Part shown: in pieces, positions 1 to 7,332 of the stretch
How the letters are laid out: each line of letters opens with the position of its first letter
How positions within the stretch are numbered: the stretch's first letter is position 1
Source of the DNA: a virus
Direction: 5' to 3' (one strand)
DNA: 35,500 nucleotides
Virus record (IMG/VR): IMGVR_UViG_3300049727_000156
Location: 1 to 35,500 of that record
Notes under the pieces: generated by a model
The model's database searches: none
Told to the model about the DNA's origin: nothing
What the model saw: the letters and a program-made list of their open reading frames with translations, nothing else
Translations under genes and position numbers: made by a program

Positions 1-2
1 CT

Positions 3-1232
3 GGGTTCCTGCGTGGCCTTGCCAAGCCCGGGATGCTCGCGACCAGCGTCCTCCAGGCAGTTACTGGGAGCCTTACCCTTACGGTTGCCGGCCTGCCGTT
101 CACGGCAGCGGCTGTGGCGGCTGCCTTCTCGGGTGCCCCGTCTCCCTCTGCGGCGGCCACCGCGCTCACCGCGCTGTTCACCTTCACCGGCAACGCAGTC
201 GGAACCACGATCACCTGGAACAGCAACTTCAACGCCTTCGTCGTCAACGCGCCGCTTATCGCCGGCACGTCCGCAATCGGGTACGCCACCGGCACCGCAG
301 CTTCGCTGCTTGGTCTCGACGCTCCTTCGGCAGGTGTGCTGAGCCAGGGCACCGCTGCTGCCATGTCCCCCGCTACCGCGATGGCCAACATCATCCTGGC
401 GTTCCAGAACTGGGCCACCTTCGGCACCTGTTTCGAACCGGTCGCTTCAGACAAGGCCGCGTTCGCCACGTGGACCTCCGGGACGGGCGGCCAGTTCGCG
501 TACGTCTGCTACGACACCGACGCCACGATTGTCACCAGCTCGCCCTCGGCCACCTGCATCGGGCAGTACACGAAGACCAACAGCCTCGGCGGCACCATCT
601 CGGTCTACCAGGACCCGCTCGCGGCCGCGTTCGCCATGGGCGCGTTCGCCAGCGCGAACTTCGGCCAGACCAACGGCCGCATCAGCCTGGCCTTCAAGTC
701 CGGCAGCGGCATCACCCCGGCAGTCACCGACCCCACCTCTGCAGCCAACGCGCTGGCCAATGGCTACAACTTCTATGGTGCCTACGCCACGGCGAACCAG
801 GGGTTCAACGTCTTCTACAACGGTCAGATCAGCGGGACCTTCAGCTGGGCCGACAGCTACGTGAACGCCATCTGGCTCAACAGCGCTCTGCAGCTGGCCC
901 TGATGACCATGTTCACCAGCACGCCCGCCGTCCCGTACAACAACGCTGGCTATGCGATGATCGAGGCCGCTTGTAGCGGCGTCATCGCGCAGGCGCTCAA
1001 CGCGGGCGTTATCAATATCGGCGTGCCGCTCACTTCCACGCAGATCGCCCAGGTGAACTCGGCCGCTGGCGTCGCCATCGACCAGGTTCTCGCGACGCGC
1101 GGGTACTACCTTCAGGTTCTACCAGCATCCGGCACCTCTCGCAACAACCGTACCACCCCGCCGTGCTCGTTGTGGTATATGGACGGCGGCTCCGTCAACC
1201 AGCTGAACCTCGCGTCCATCGACATCCAGTAA
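3..1232 (+). CDS. Contractile tail sheath protein (DUF3383 family), 5' end outside window
   Basis: The reading frame is open from the window edge, so the true start lies upstream; 409 residues are visible. It forms the contractile sheath around the tail tube. The assignment rests on an overall resemblance to DUF3383 sheath proteins: an Ala/Gly/Ser/Thr-rich body, a segment with paired Trp/Tyr residues near GTFSWADSYVNAIWL, and the typical C-terminal end with YYLQVLPASGTSRNNRTTPP and a final LNLASIDIQ. Position supports it, because a tube gene, tail chaperone and tape measure follow in the standard myovirus order. DUF3383 proteins are usually somewhat longer than what is seen here, consistent with a missing N-terminus. 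The GGGATG at 30-35 gives an internal Met that is unlikely to be the real start. Confidence 0.8.
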   Translation, partial: GFLRGLAKPGMLATSVLQAVTGSLTLTVAGLPFTAAAVAAAFSGAPSPSAAATALTALFTFTGNAVGTTITWNSNFNAFVVNAPLIAGTSAIGYATGTAASLLGLDAPSAGVLSQGTAAAMSPATAMANIILAFQNWATFGTCFEPVASDKAAFATWTSGTGGQFAYVCYDTDATIVTSSPSATCIGQYTKTNSLGGTISVYQDPLAAAFAMGAFASANFGQTNGRISLAFKSGSGITPAVTDPTSAANALANGYNFYGAYATANQGFNVFYNGQISGTFSWADSYVNAIWLNSALQLALMTMFTSTPAVPYNNAGYAMIEAACSGVIAQALNAGVINIGVPLTSTQIAQVNSAAGVAIDQVLATRGYYLQVLPASGTSRNNRTTPPCSLWYMDGGSVNQLNLASIDIQ

Positions 1233-1242
1233 AGGAGAAGAA

Positions 1243-1461
1243 ATGAACATCCTAATCGTATTCGTCGCATTCATAGTCGGAGCCGTGGTTGACCGCGTCT
1301 ACGGCAACCGGGCCATCGCCGAGGCGACTTCCATCGCGGCGTCGGCCAAGGCGGAAGAGCTGAAAGCAAAGGATCGTCTGGACAGCCTGCTCGGGCGTGT
1401 TTCGGCGGCCAAAGACACCGCACAGGCCGTCGTCAAGGCCGCCGAAACCGAACTGAAGTAA
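1243..1461 (+). CDS. Small membrane-anchored coiled-coil protein between sheath and tube genes
   Basis: I do not recognise the family. The 72-residue product begins with a hydrophobic helix (residues 2-17, ILIVFVAFIVGAVV) followed by a charged, Ala/Lys/Glu-rich stretch (about 25-72) likely to form one continuous helix or coiled coil. AAAGGAG lies just upstream of the ATG. It sits 10 bases after the sheath stop and 10 bases before the tube gene, so it is translated in the tail operon. A membrane protein between sheath and tube is unusual; it could be a virion component, an assembly factor or a host-membrane protein. No function is assigned. Confidence 0.7.
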   Translation: MNILIVFVAFIVGAVVDRVYGNRAIAEATSIAASAKAEELKAKDRLDSLLGRVSAAKDTAQAVVKAAETELK

Positions 1462-1471
1462 GGAGACAGAC

Positions 1472-1906
1472 ATGGCAAAGACGATCACCTCAGCCAACGC
1501 GAGCTTCATCCTCACGATTACGGCACTCTTTCCCGCACCCATCGTGCTTCAGGGTTTCGCCGCCGACGACATGTTCACCGCCGACGCACAGAGCGCCACC
1601 GAAGTCTCCATGGGCGTGGATGGAAAGCTCTCCATCGGCTTCGCGTTCCACCCCATCAAGATGAAGATCAAGCTCAGCCCTGACAGCCCGAGCGTCGCCT
1701 ACTTCGACGCCTGGTACGCGGCACAGGTCGTGGCGCACGACGCCTTCTTCTGCTCTGCCATTATCACCATGCCCGGCAACGGCAGCAAGTACGTGTGCGT
1801 CAACGGCGCGCTCACCAGCTACAAGATGATGCCTGACGCCAAGAAGCTGCTCCAGGCACAGGAGTACGACATCACCTTCGAGTCCGTCACGAAAGCGAGC
1901 ATGTAA
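1472..1906 (+). CDS. Tail tube protein (DUF3277-like)
   Basis: This 144-residue protein is the probable inner tail tube subunit, which stacks in hexameric rings around the tape measure. It has the size and composition of tube proteins: alternating hydrophobic/polar beta segments, few charges, a central region rich in F, K and I (GFAFHPIKMKIKLSPDSPS) and a conserved-looking C-terminal beta segment ending in ITFESVTKASM. In DUF3383-sheath phages the gene after the sheath is normally a DUF3277 tube protein, so position and size agree. AGGAGACAGAC precedes the ATG. The family assignment is by pattern and context, without a search. Confidence 0.75.
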   Translation: MAKTITSANASFILTITALFPAPIVLQGFAADDMFTADAQSATEVSMGVDGKLSIGFAFHPIKMKIKLSPDSPSVAYFDAWYAAQVVAHDAFFCSAIITMPGNGSKYVCVNGALTSYKMMPDAKKLLQAQEYDITFESVTKASM

Positions 1907-1908
1907 CC

Positions 1909-2370
1909 ATGCGAAGAACGAAGATCTTCACCGTCGTATCAGAGGACCCGGAAAACCGGGACAAGGGCAAGCGTTTTCTTCTGACCGAGATGTCTGCCGT
2001 GCAGGCCGAGAAGTGGGCCGCGCGTGCTTTGCTGGCCCTGCTGAAGAGCGGGATCGAGCTACCGGAAAATGCCGCCAGCGCGGGTCTTGCCGGAGTCGCT
2101 GCGGTGGGTATCAAAGCGTTCGGGGCAATCCCCTGGGATCTGGCCGAGCCACTTCTGGACGAGATGATGTCCTGCGTGCGGTTCATCCCGCCCGCGAAGA
2201 ACGTCGAGCCCATGCTGCTCCTTCCCAACATGATCGAGGAGGTCACCACCCTTCTCAATATCCGGAAGGAGCTGCTCGAGCTGCACCTCGGTTTTTCGCT
2301 CGCCGCCAAGCTCTCGAACTTGCGGACCTTGGTGGCGACGAAAACCGGCACCGACTCGAGCGATACGTAA
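1909..2370 (+). CDS. Tail assembly chaperone, short form (gpG-like)
   Basis: This 153-residue, mainly alpha-helical protein starts two bases after the tube stop and precedes the tape measure gene, the fixed location of tail assembly chaperones. Visible features are an N-terminal basic segment with GKRFLLTEMSAVQAEKWAAR, typical of chaperone proteins that begin with a small beta unit and continue as a helical bundle, and a DEMMSCVRFIP stretch. The frame ends at TAA 2368-2370, but a second frame (-1) stays open to 2522 and encodes a plausible chaperone tail, so a frameshifted long form is likely (see the next entry). The chaperone would coat the tape measure during tail assembly; it is not expected in the virion. 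Confidence 0.75.
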   Translation: MRRTKIFTVVSEDPENRDKGKRFLLTEMSAVQAEKWAARALLALLKSGIELPENAASAGLAGVAAVGIKAFGAIPWDLAEPLLDEMMSCVRFIPPAKNVEPMLLLPNMIEEVTTLLNIRKELLELHLGFSLAAKLSNLRTLVATKTGTDSSDT

Positions 2371-2522
2371 ACGTCCCTCACCTCATCGGAGTGCTGGTCG
2401 GCGCACGCTACGCCACGCTCCATGAGCTTGGTTCGGTCTACAGTACCGAGGACGCGTGGGACATGCTCGAAGTTCTACTGGTAGACAACCACAACGCACA
2501 ACTTCTCAATCAACCCGACTAG
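2295..2522 (+). CDS. Tail assembly chaperone, frameshift extension (gpT-like)
   Basis: This segment has no convincing start of its own but continues in the -1 frame relative to the short chaperone and ends right before the tape measure gene. Its C-terminal part (YATLHELGSVYSTEDAWDML, then EVLLVDNHNAQLLN) looks like a genuine chaperone tail. A run of five T at 2292-2296 read as GGT TTT TCG would allow tRNA-Phe to slip back one base onto TTT, giving a fusion of about 204 residues. A second possible site is the AAAA at 2341-2344. Coordinates assume the first site. A GTG at 2391 is the only in-frame alternative start after the short form's stop. Frameshifting between tube and tape measure is established for tailed phages; the exact site here is inferred. 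Confidence 0.55.
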   Translation, partial: FARRQALELADLGGDENRHRLERYVNVPHLIGVLVGARYATLHELGSVYSTEDAWDMLEVLLVDNHNAQLLNQPD

Positions 2523-2529
2523 GTGAACA

Positions 2530-4299
2530 ATGCCGACAATTGTTGATGCTCTTCTGGTAACGCTTGGTCTTGACTCTCGCGAGTTCAAGGCCGGGGCCGA
2601 ACAGACGAAGCACGATCTGGAGGAGACCAAAGAGAAGGCAAAGGAGACAGCCGAGGAGCTCAAGAAGCAGGGCGAGCGCGGCGCAGAATTCTTTGACAAG
2701 CTCAAAGAGCATGCGATTGAGTTTTTCGGAATCATGGCCTCAGTGGGGGCGCTCGTCGCCTTCACCGAGTCCACCATCAAGTCTCGAACCGAGATGTTCC
2801 ATCTGAAAGAACAGACGGGGATGGCCACGGAAGAGATCAGCAAGTGGCAGAGCGCTGTTAAGATAGCGGGTGGCTCGGCCGAGGAGTTCAACGCCAGCCT
2901 CAAGGGACTGGGCGGAAACCTGGTCGACATCGGGAAGGGACTGCCGCGTGCCAGGCGCGCACTGGTAGCATTCCAGGCTGCTGGCATCCAGGGCCTCGGT
3001 AAGGGGATGCATGTCGAGACCACCGACGTCCTGGATCAGATACACGAAAAGTTCTCCAGTGGCAAGCTCTCCCTCCAGGAGGCTATGACGCTGGGCAGAA
3101 AGATGGGGCTACAGGGCGAGGCCATGATCCGCATCTTGCATAAGCAGGGCGCGGAGTACGAGGAGCTGATGGCCAAGTCCAAGGCGCTCGGCGTCGTCCG
3201 CGAAGAGGACGCGGCTGCCGCTGAGAAGGTCGAAGAGTCCATGAACACCATGAAGATCGCGGTCTCGAAGCTCTTCGAGGCGTTCGCCAACATGCTGATT
3301 CCGGTCATGGGCTGGGCCGCCGACAAGATGACGTCATTGGCCATGACGATGAATGCCCACAAGCCGCTTATCCTTGGGATTCTCAGCGCTATCGCCCTCG
3401 CGTTTATCCCCATCGGCGTGCATGCTGCGGTGGCTGCGGAATTGACCGTGGCGGGCTGGGTCGCCTCTGGCGTGGCCTCGCTGCTGGCGGGTGCGCAGTT
3501 TCTCATCATGGGTGCCTCCGCCGCGCTGGCCTGGGTGGCTGCCACGGGCGGACTCATCCTTCTCATCCCACTCATCGCGCTGCTCATCGGCGGAATCGTC
3601 AAGCTCTACAATCATTTCGAAGGTTTCCGGAATGTCGTTGGTAGCGTCTTCGGGTGGATCAGGAACTACGTGCTGACGGTCTTCCTGGCCATCTGGGACG
3701 TGATCAAGGATGTCTTTTCCGCAGCTACTGATGCGGTCAATGTTTTCGTGGGGATCTTCACGTGGAACGGCGACAAGATCAAGGAGTCCTGGCACTCGCT
3801 GTGGGAGCACTGCAAGGCGGCGCTGCACATGGCATGGATGATCATACTGTTCATCATTCTTTCCCAGGTCACGCTCATCATCGGGCTCTTTGGTAAGCTG
3901 CTGACAGCCGGCAAGGCAATGTGGGCTGGGCTCAAGGAAGCGGCGACGGAGCCACTTCGCTGGATCGAGGAAAAGATCTCGAAGATCGTCGGCATGGTCA
4001 CCAAGGTCGCGAGCATGTTCGGGAAGGCCATCGTGACCGCAGCTGTGGCGGTATCGGGTGGCGCCGGGGCACCTGCGTCGGCCTCCACGCCCTCCATTCA
4101 TACTGTGCTGGCGCAGCAGGGGCAGGCCCAACAGGCCGCGATCAGTCGCAACACCACGAACCAGTCCAACCGCGAGACTCACATCGGACAGATCAACGTG
4201 CAGACCCAGGCCACGGACGCCCAAGGCATCGCGAAGGACATCGGCGGCGCGGTCAGATCGCGCAGCTTGGTCGATCACGCTGACGGAGGGATGGTCTGA
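2530..4299 (+). CDS. Tail tape measure protein
   Basis: This 589-residue protein sets tail length and is ejected through the tube during infection. It has the classic layout: an N-terminal acidic/basic coiled-coil region (about 1-75, rich in E, K and A), a helical middle, then a long hydrophobic region with several potential transmembrane helices (about 275-430) including an AATGGLILLIPLIALLIGG segment, and an Ala/Gln-rich low-complexity C-terminal tail. At roughly 1.5 angstrom per residue, the usual rule, 589 residues predict a tail near 88 nm. The ATG follows AGGTGAACA, and the AGG overlaps the frameshift product's stop. The gene lies between the chaperone and the baseplate genes, as expected. 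Confidence 0.9.
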   Translation: MPTIVDALLVTLGLDSREFKAGAEQTKHDLEETKEKAKETAEELKKQGERGAEFFDKLKEHAIEFFGIMASVGALVAFTESTIKSRTEMFHLKEQTGMATEEISKWQSAVKIAGGSAEEFNASLKGLGGNLVDIGKGLPRARRALVAFQAAGIQGLGKGMHVETTDVLDQIHEKFSSGKLSLQEAMTLGRKMGLQGEAMIRILHKQGAEYEELMAKSKALGVVREEDAAAAEKVEESMNTMKIAVSKLFEAFANMLIPVMGWAADKMTSLAMTMNAHKPLILGILSAIALAFIPIGVHAAVAAELTVAGWVASGVASLLAGAQFLIMGASAALAWVAATGGLILLIPLIALLIGGIVKLYNHFEGFRNVVGSVFGWIRNYVLTVFLAIWDVIKDVFSAATDAVNVFVGIFTWNGDKIKESWHSLWEHCKAALHMAWMIILFIILSQVTLIIGLFGKLLTAGKAMWAGLKEAATEPLRWIEEKISKIVGMVTKVASMFGKAIVTAAVAVSGGAGAPASASTPSIHTVLAQQGQAQQAAISRNTTNQSNRETHIGQINVQTQATDAQGIAKDIGGAVRSRSLVDHADGGMV

Positions 4300-4994
4300 T
4301 GCCGCTCTACCTTCCATTCAACACACCACAGCTTCCGTTCGGGCTGAGTGACCCACCGATGCAGCAGGAAAACCCTCAGCCGTGGAAGAACCCTGGCACG
4401 GACCCCGCCGTGCAGCAGATGAACTCAGTGACCCCTGCGTTCGATGACATGTGGGGTGTCTACGGCATTGGCGGCAACCCGGTTTTTGATGTTGACACCT
4501 GCGTCGATTTTAAATTCGGCGACTCCGCCAAGGTCAGCGACTTTCCCGTCGAGCAGGGTGCGTTCGCGTCCTTCAACAAAGTCACCCACCCCTACCAGCC
4601 GAAGGTGAAGCTGTCTGTAGGTGGGCAGACAAGAGTGGCAGCACTGCTGGGCGCCCTGTACGCTGCGGTGCGATCTACGGATATCTACAACGTCTACACT
4701 CCGGAAATCAACTACCTCGGCGTGACGCTGGAAAAATACGACTACACGCGCTCCGGCCCCAAGGGTCGCGGGATGGTTACGGTGGAGCTGACGCTGATGC
4801 AGGTCATCCAGGTCAGCGCACAGTACACCACCGTCAAGCTCCCCAGCCCCAAGAAAAAGTCCGCCGCAGACGCCAAGAACAACGGAAAGGCGCAGACGAG
4901 CCAGCCGCCCGACCCGCTCCCCATCGAGCAGCAGAACGCGGCGATGGCCAAGAACATGGGGATTGACCCGGCGAAATTGGGGGCGCACGCGTGA
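4299..4994 (+). CDS. Dit-like distal tail / baseplate protein
   Basis: This 231-residue protein probably links the tail tube to the baseplate. The core (about 65-170) resembles Dit-like baseplate proteins of Mu/Pam3-type phages: a VDVDTCVDFKFGDSAKVSDF-like opening, FPVEQGAFASFNKV, a middle helix (RVAALLGALYAAV), then TPEINYLGVTLEKYDYTR and a beta strand with ELTLMQVI. These are recalled family features rather than a search result. The N-terminal 45 residues are Pro/Gln-rich and the last 45 are Lys/Gln/Pro-rich and probably flexible. The ATG overlaps the tape measure TGA by one base (TGATG), so translation is coupled. The hub, plug and spike follow. Confidence 0.75.
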   Translation: MPLYLPFNTPQLPFGLSDPPMQQENPQPWKNPGTDPAVQQMNSVTPAFDDMWGVYGIGGNPVFDVDTCVDFKFGDSAKVSDFPVEQGAFASFNKVTHPYQPKVKLSVGGQTRVAALLGALYAAVRSTDIYNVYTPEINYLGVTLEKYDYTRSGPKGRGMVTVELTLMQVIQVSAQYTTVKLPSPKKKSAADAKNNGKAQTSQPPDPLPIEQQNAAMAKNMGIDPAKLGAHA

Positions 4995-5287
4995 GCCTCT
5001 ACTGCGATCTCGTCGTCAACGGCGTTACGGTGTACACCGGGCAGGTTTGTCTGGATGTGACACCAATCTGTAACTATCCCTACTTGGGTTTCCAGGGCTG
5101 GCTCTGCTTCTACGACTCACAGGGTTCCGGTGACCCAGTCTCCCCTGGGCTGGGAACGCGCTTCATTCTTCTCTACACCTCGCCGACCGGTGGGCAGTTT
5201 CAAGTTCCGCTGCAGGACGTCTACTCGCAGCAGCTCACGGTCATCCTCAACAACCAGAACTGCACTCTCAGCCTGCACCAGAAATGA
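4991..5287 (+). CDS. Baseplate plug protein (Pam3 gp18-like)
   Basis: This small 98-residue all-beta protein starts at GTG 4991, overlapping the previous TGA in GTGA. It shows the pattern of the baseplate plug family first described in cyanophage Pam3: an N-terminal YCDLVVNGVTVYTGQVCLDV strand pair, a YLGFQGWLCFYDSQGSGDP segment and GLGTRFILLYT. The plug is thought to close the tube at the hub. Position between the Dit-like protein and the hub supports this. It overlaps the next gene by four bases (ATGA), so these baseplate genes are translationally coupled. Confidence 0.75.
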   Translation: MSLYCDLVVNGVTVYTGQVCLDVTPICNYPYLGFQGWLCFYDSQGSGDPVSPGLGTRFILLYTSPTGGQFQVPLQDVYSQQLTVILNNQNCTLSLHQK

Positions 5288-6147
5288 CCAACACCTCGTT
5301 CACCCAGAAGATTCTGACCGTCAACATCACGCTGGCGTCTGGCACCTTTGCCAACGGCGCGAACAGCGTCAGCCTCACCGGATTGCGCACGGAATGTACG
5401 ATCGACAAGTCTGGCCACCCATCGAAGAATACCGCCAAGATCAAGATCTTCGGCATGCTTGAAACCGACATGAACAAACTCACCACCGTGAGCTTCAAGG
5501 CCCTGGCGGTGAAGAAGAACTACGTGCAGGTGCTGGCTGGTGACGAGAACGGTATGGCCACGGCTTTCCAGGGCGAGATCGTTGGCGCTTTCGCCAACTA
5601 CAAGACGCCACCGAATCTCGTCTTCTCCATCGAGGCCACCGAAGGCTACTACCCGGCCATCGCGCCTTGCGCTCCGAAGAGCTACAAGGGTGGCGTCTCT
5701 GTCGCGACGGTGATGAGCGCACTCGCAAAGCAGATGGGATACGCTTTCGAGAATACCGGCGTCACGGCGCAGATCCACAGCCCTTACCTGAACGGCACCG
5801 CTATGCAGCAGGCCGCCGCACTTGCGGCAGCTGCTAACATTGAGTTCGGCGTCGACAACGGCGTACTCTTCATCGCGCCACGCGGCACAGTTCGTGGCGG
5901 CTCGGTCGTTCCCCTTCTTTCGGCACAGAGTGGCATGAAGGAGTGCCCAGCCTTCGACAAGGAGGGTATCAAGGTCGAGTGCCTCTATAATCCTGGCATC
6001 ACGCTCGGCGGGAGCATCAAGGTCCAGTCGGTCGTGCAGGTGGCCTGCGGTGTCTGGCGGGTCAACGGCCTCAAGCACCACCTCTCCGCGCTGCATGCCG
6101 GCGGTCCATGGCTTACAGAGATTAATGCTTCCTGGGTAGGTGAGTGA
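5284..6147 (+). CDS. Baseplate hub protein
   Basis: This 287-residue protein most likely forms the central trimeric hub that connects tube and spike (T4 gp27 / Mu gp44 role). It starts with beta-rich sequence containing CTIDKSGHPSKNTAKIKIFG, a segment typical of hub proteins in simple contractile tails, followed by an EGYYPAIAP region, a helix with SALAKQMGY, and a C-terminal HHLSALHAGGPWLTEINAS. It overlaps the plug gene at ATGA and is directly followed by the spike gene. Assignment is by context and overall pattern. Confidence 0.75.
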   Translation: MTNTSFTQKILTVNITLASGTFANGANSVSLTGLRTECTIDKSGHPSKNTAKIKIFGMLETDMNKLTTVSFKALAVKKNYVQVLAGDENGMATAFQGEIVGAFANYKTPPNLVFSIEATEGYYPAIAPCAPKSYKGGVSVATVMSALAKQMGYAFENTGVTAQIHSPYLNGTAMQQAAALAAAANIEFGVDNGVLFIAPRGTVRGGSVVPLLSAQSGMKECPAFDKEGIKVECLYNPGITLGGSIKVQSVVQVACGVWRVNGLKHHLSALHAGGPWLTEINASWVGE

Positions 6148-6148
6148 C

Positions 6149-6955
6149 ATGGGTGGAACTAACGACGGATTTTTTGGGCAAAAAGAACTCGCGACTGGAA
6201 ACAGTGAGTTCAACCAGCTGGAGTTTGTGGTCCGCATGCTGACCGGTAAGTTCAATATCGCCACCTTGGCGCAGGTTGTTGCGGTGAACCCGGCTCCGAA
6301 CAATACCTCTCAGGCCGTCGGCACCGTGGACGTCCTTCCGCTGGTGGGGCAGGTTGATGGGAGCGGCGCCATCTGGCCCGCGACCACAATCTTTGATCTT
6401 CCCTACTTCCGCCTTCAGGCGGGGACCGCAGCCATCCTGGTGGACCCCGTTGTTGGTGACGTCGGTCTCGTCGTCTTCTGTGACAAAGATATATCGTCGG
6501 TCAAGGCTTCGCAGGGGCAGCCGGCAGGCCCGGCCTCGGCACGGCGCTTTGATATGGCGGACGGGGTCTACTTCGGTGGGTGGATGTCTGCTGTCGTCCC
6601 GACGAACTATATCCAGGTCAATGAGTCACAGATTGAGGTCGCGGTCGGCGGTATCACGGCTGTGCTGACTAGCTCAGGCATTGTTCTAACTGGTCCCACC
6701 AAGATCGTTGGCACTCTTGAAGTAACTGGCAACGCCACGTTCGATGCGCAGGCCGAGGTTAAAGGTCTGCTCTTGGCTGACGCAAGTATGCAGCTCAGCG
6801 GAACCATGTCCGGTGCGGGTGGCAGCGGCCAGCTCAACGTGAATGTCCCAATCGTCTCCACGAAGGAGATCTCTTCCGGTGGGCATACGCTTACCGCGCA
6901 CACCCACGCGGGCGTTCAAAGCGGCGGAGCCATCACCGCGCCGCCGAGCAACTAG
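6149..6955 (+). CDS. Baseplate spike protein (gpV/gp45/Gp138-like)
   Basis: This protein is the probable membrane-piercing tip. The N-terminal half forms an OB-like domain (about 25-110: VVAVNPAP..., PVVGDVGLVVFCDKDIS, a common spike signature), followed by a Gly/Val/Thr-rich beta-helix region. The C-terminus carries GGHTLTAHTHAGVQSGG; the HxH motif is the iron-binding tip of P2 gpV and Mu gp45 spikes. I chose ATG 6149 (268 residues) because AGGTGAG sits at the right distance. GTG 6140, overlapping the hub stop, would add three residues. The gene lies between hub and wedge genes, matching the expected order. Confidence 0.85.
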   Translation: MGGTNDGFFGQKELATGNSEFNQLEFVVRMLTGKFNIATLAQVVAVNPAPNNTSQAVGTVDVLPLVGQVDGSGAIWPATTIFDLPYFRLQAGTAAILVDPVVGDVGLVVFCDKDISSVKASQGQPAGPASARRFDMADGVYFGGWMSAVVPTNYIQVNESQIEVAVGGITAVLTSSGIVLTGPTKIVGTLEVTGNATFDAQAEVKGLLLADASMQLSGTMSGAGGSGQLNVNVPIVSTKEISSGGHTLTAHTHAGVQSGGAITAPPSN

Positions 6956-6963
6956 GAGACGAA

Positions 6964-7326
6964 ATGAACACACTTGCCCTTGGCTCGCCTAGCTCCGCTT
7001 ATCCCTGGGATCTTACTCTTGATAGCAGTGGAAATTTGTCGGTTGCGACAGGTGCCGCCGCCATTGCCCAAGACGTCGCCTCAGCCATCGAAACCTTCCT
7101 TGGGGAGGTCTACTACGACACGACTATCGGCGTTCCGTACTTCTCGCAGATATTTGGCCAACCTTTCTCCGCCTCGATCGCAAGCACTCTTTTGCAGAAC
7201 GCGGCTCTTCAAGTTCCAGGTGTCGTTTCCGCAAAAGTGATGATAGACAGCTTCGTCAATCGTGTGTTGAGCGGCAGGGTCGAGGTGATTGATACAACTG
7301 GTCAAGCCATCGGCGTGACTTTCTAG
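6964..7326 (+). CDS. Baseplate wedge protein, gpW/gp25-like
   Basis: This 120-residue protein is the probable W/gp25-type wedge subunit, which bridges sheath and baseplate and starts sheath assembly. Family-like features are the opening WDLTLDSSGNLSVATGAAAI followed by AQDVASAIETFLGEVYYDT and GVPYFSQIFGQP, then a helix and a GRVEVIDTTGQ beta segment near the end. GGAGACGAA precedes ATG 6964, eight bases after the spike stop. The size fits, and the next gene is a gpJ-like wedge protein, its usual partner. Confidence 0.85.
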   Translation: MNTLALGSPSSAYPWDLTLDSSGNLSVATGAAAIAQDVASAIETFLGEVYYDTTIGVPYFSQIFGQPFSASIASTLLQNAALQVPGVVSAKVMIDSFVNRVLSGRVEVIDTTGQAIGVTF

Positions 7327-7332
7327 GAGAAG

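Noticed and set aside
3334-4317. 327-codon minus-strand frame opposite the tape measure gene
   Set aside because: Arg/Asp/His-rich shadow of the tape measure coding sequence; no other minus-strand genes occur here.
5221-6303. 360-codon minus-strand frame opposite hub and spike genes
   Set aside because: Spans two well-supported plus-strand genes with four-base overlaps; no motif in its translation.
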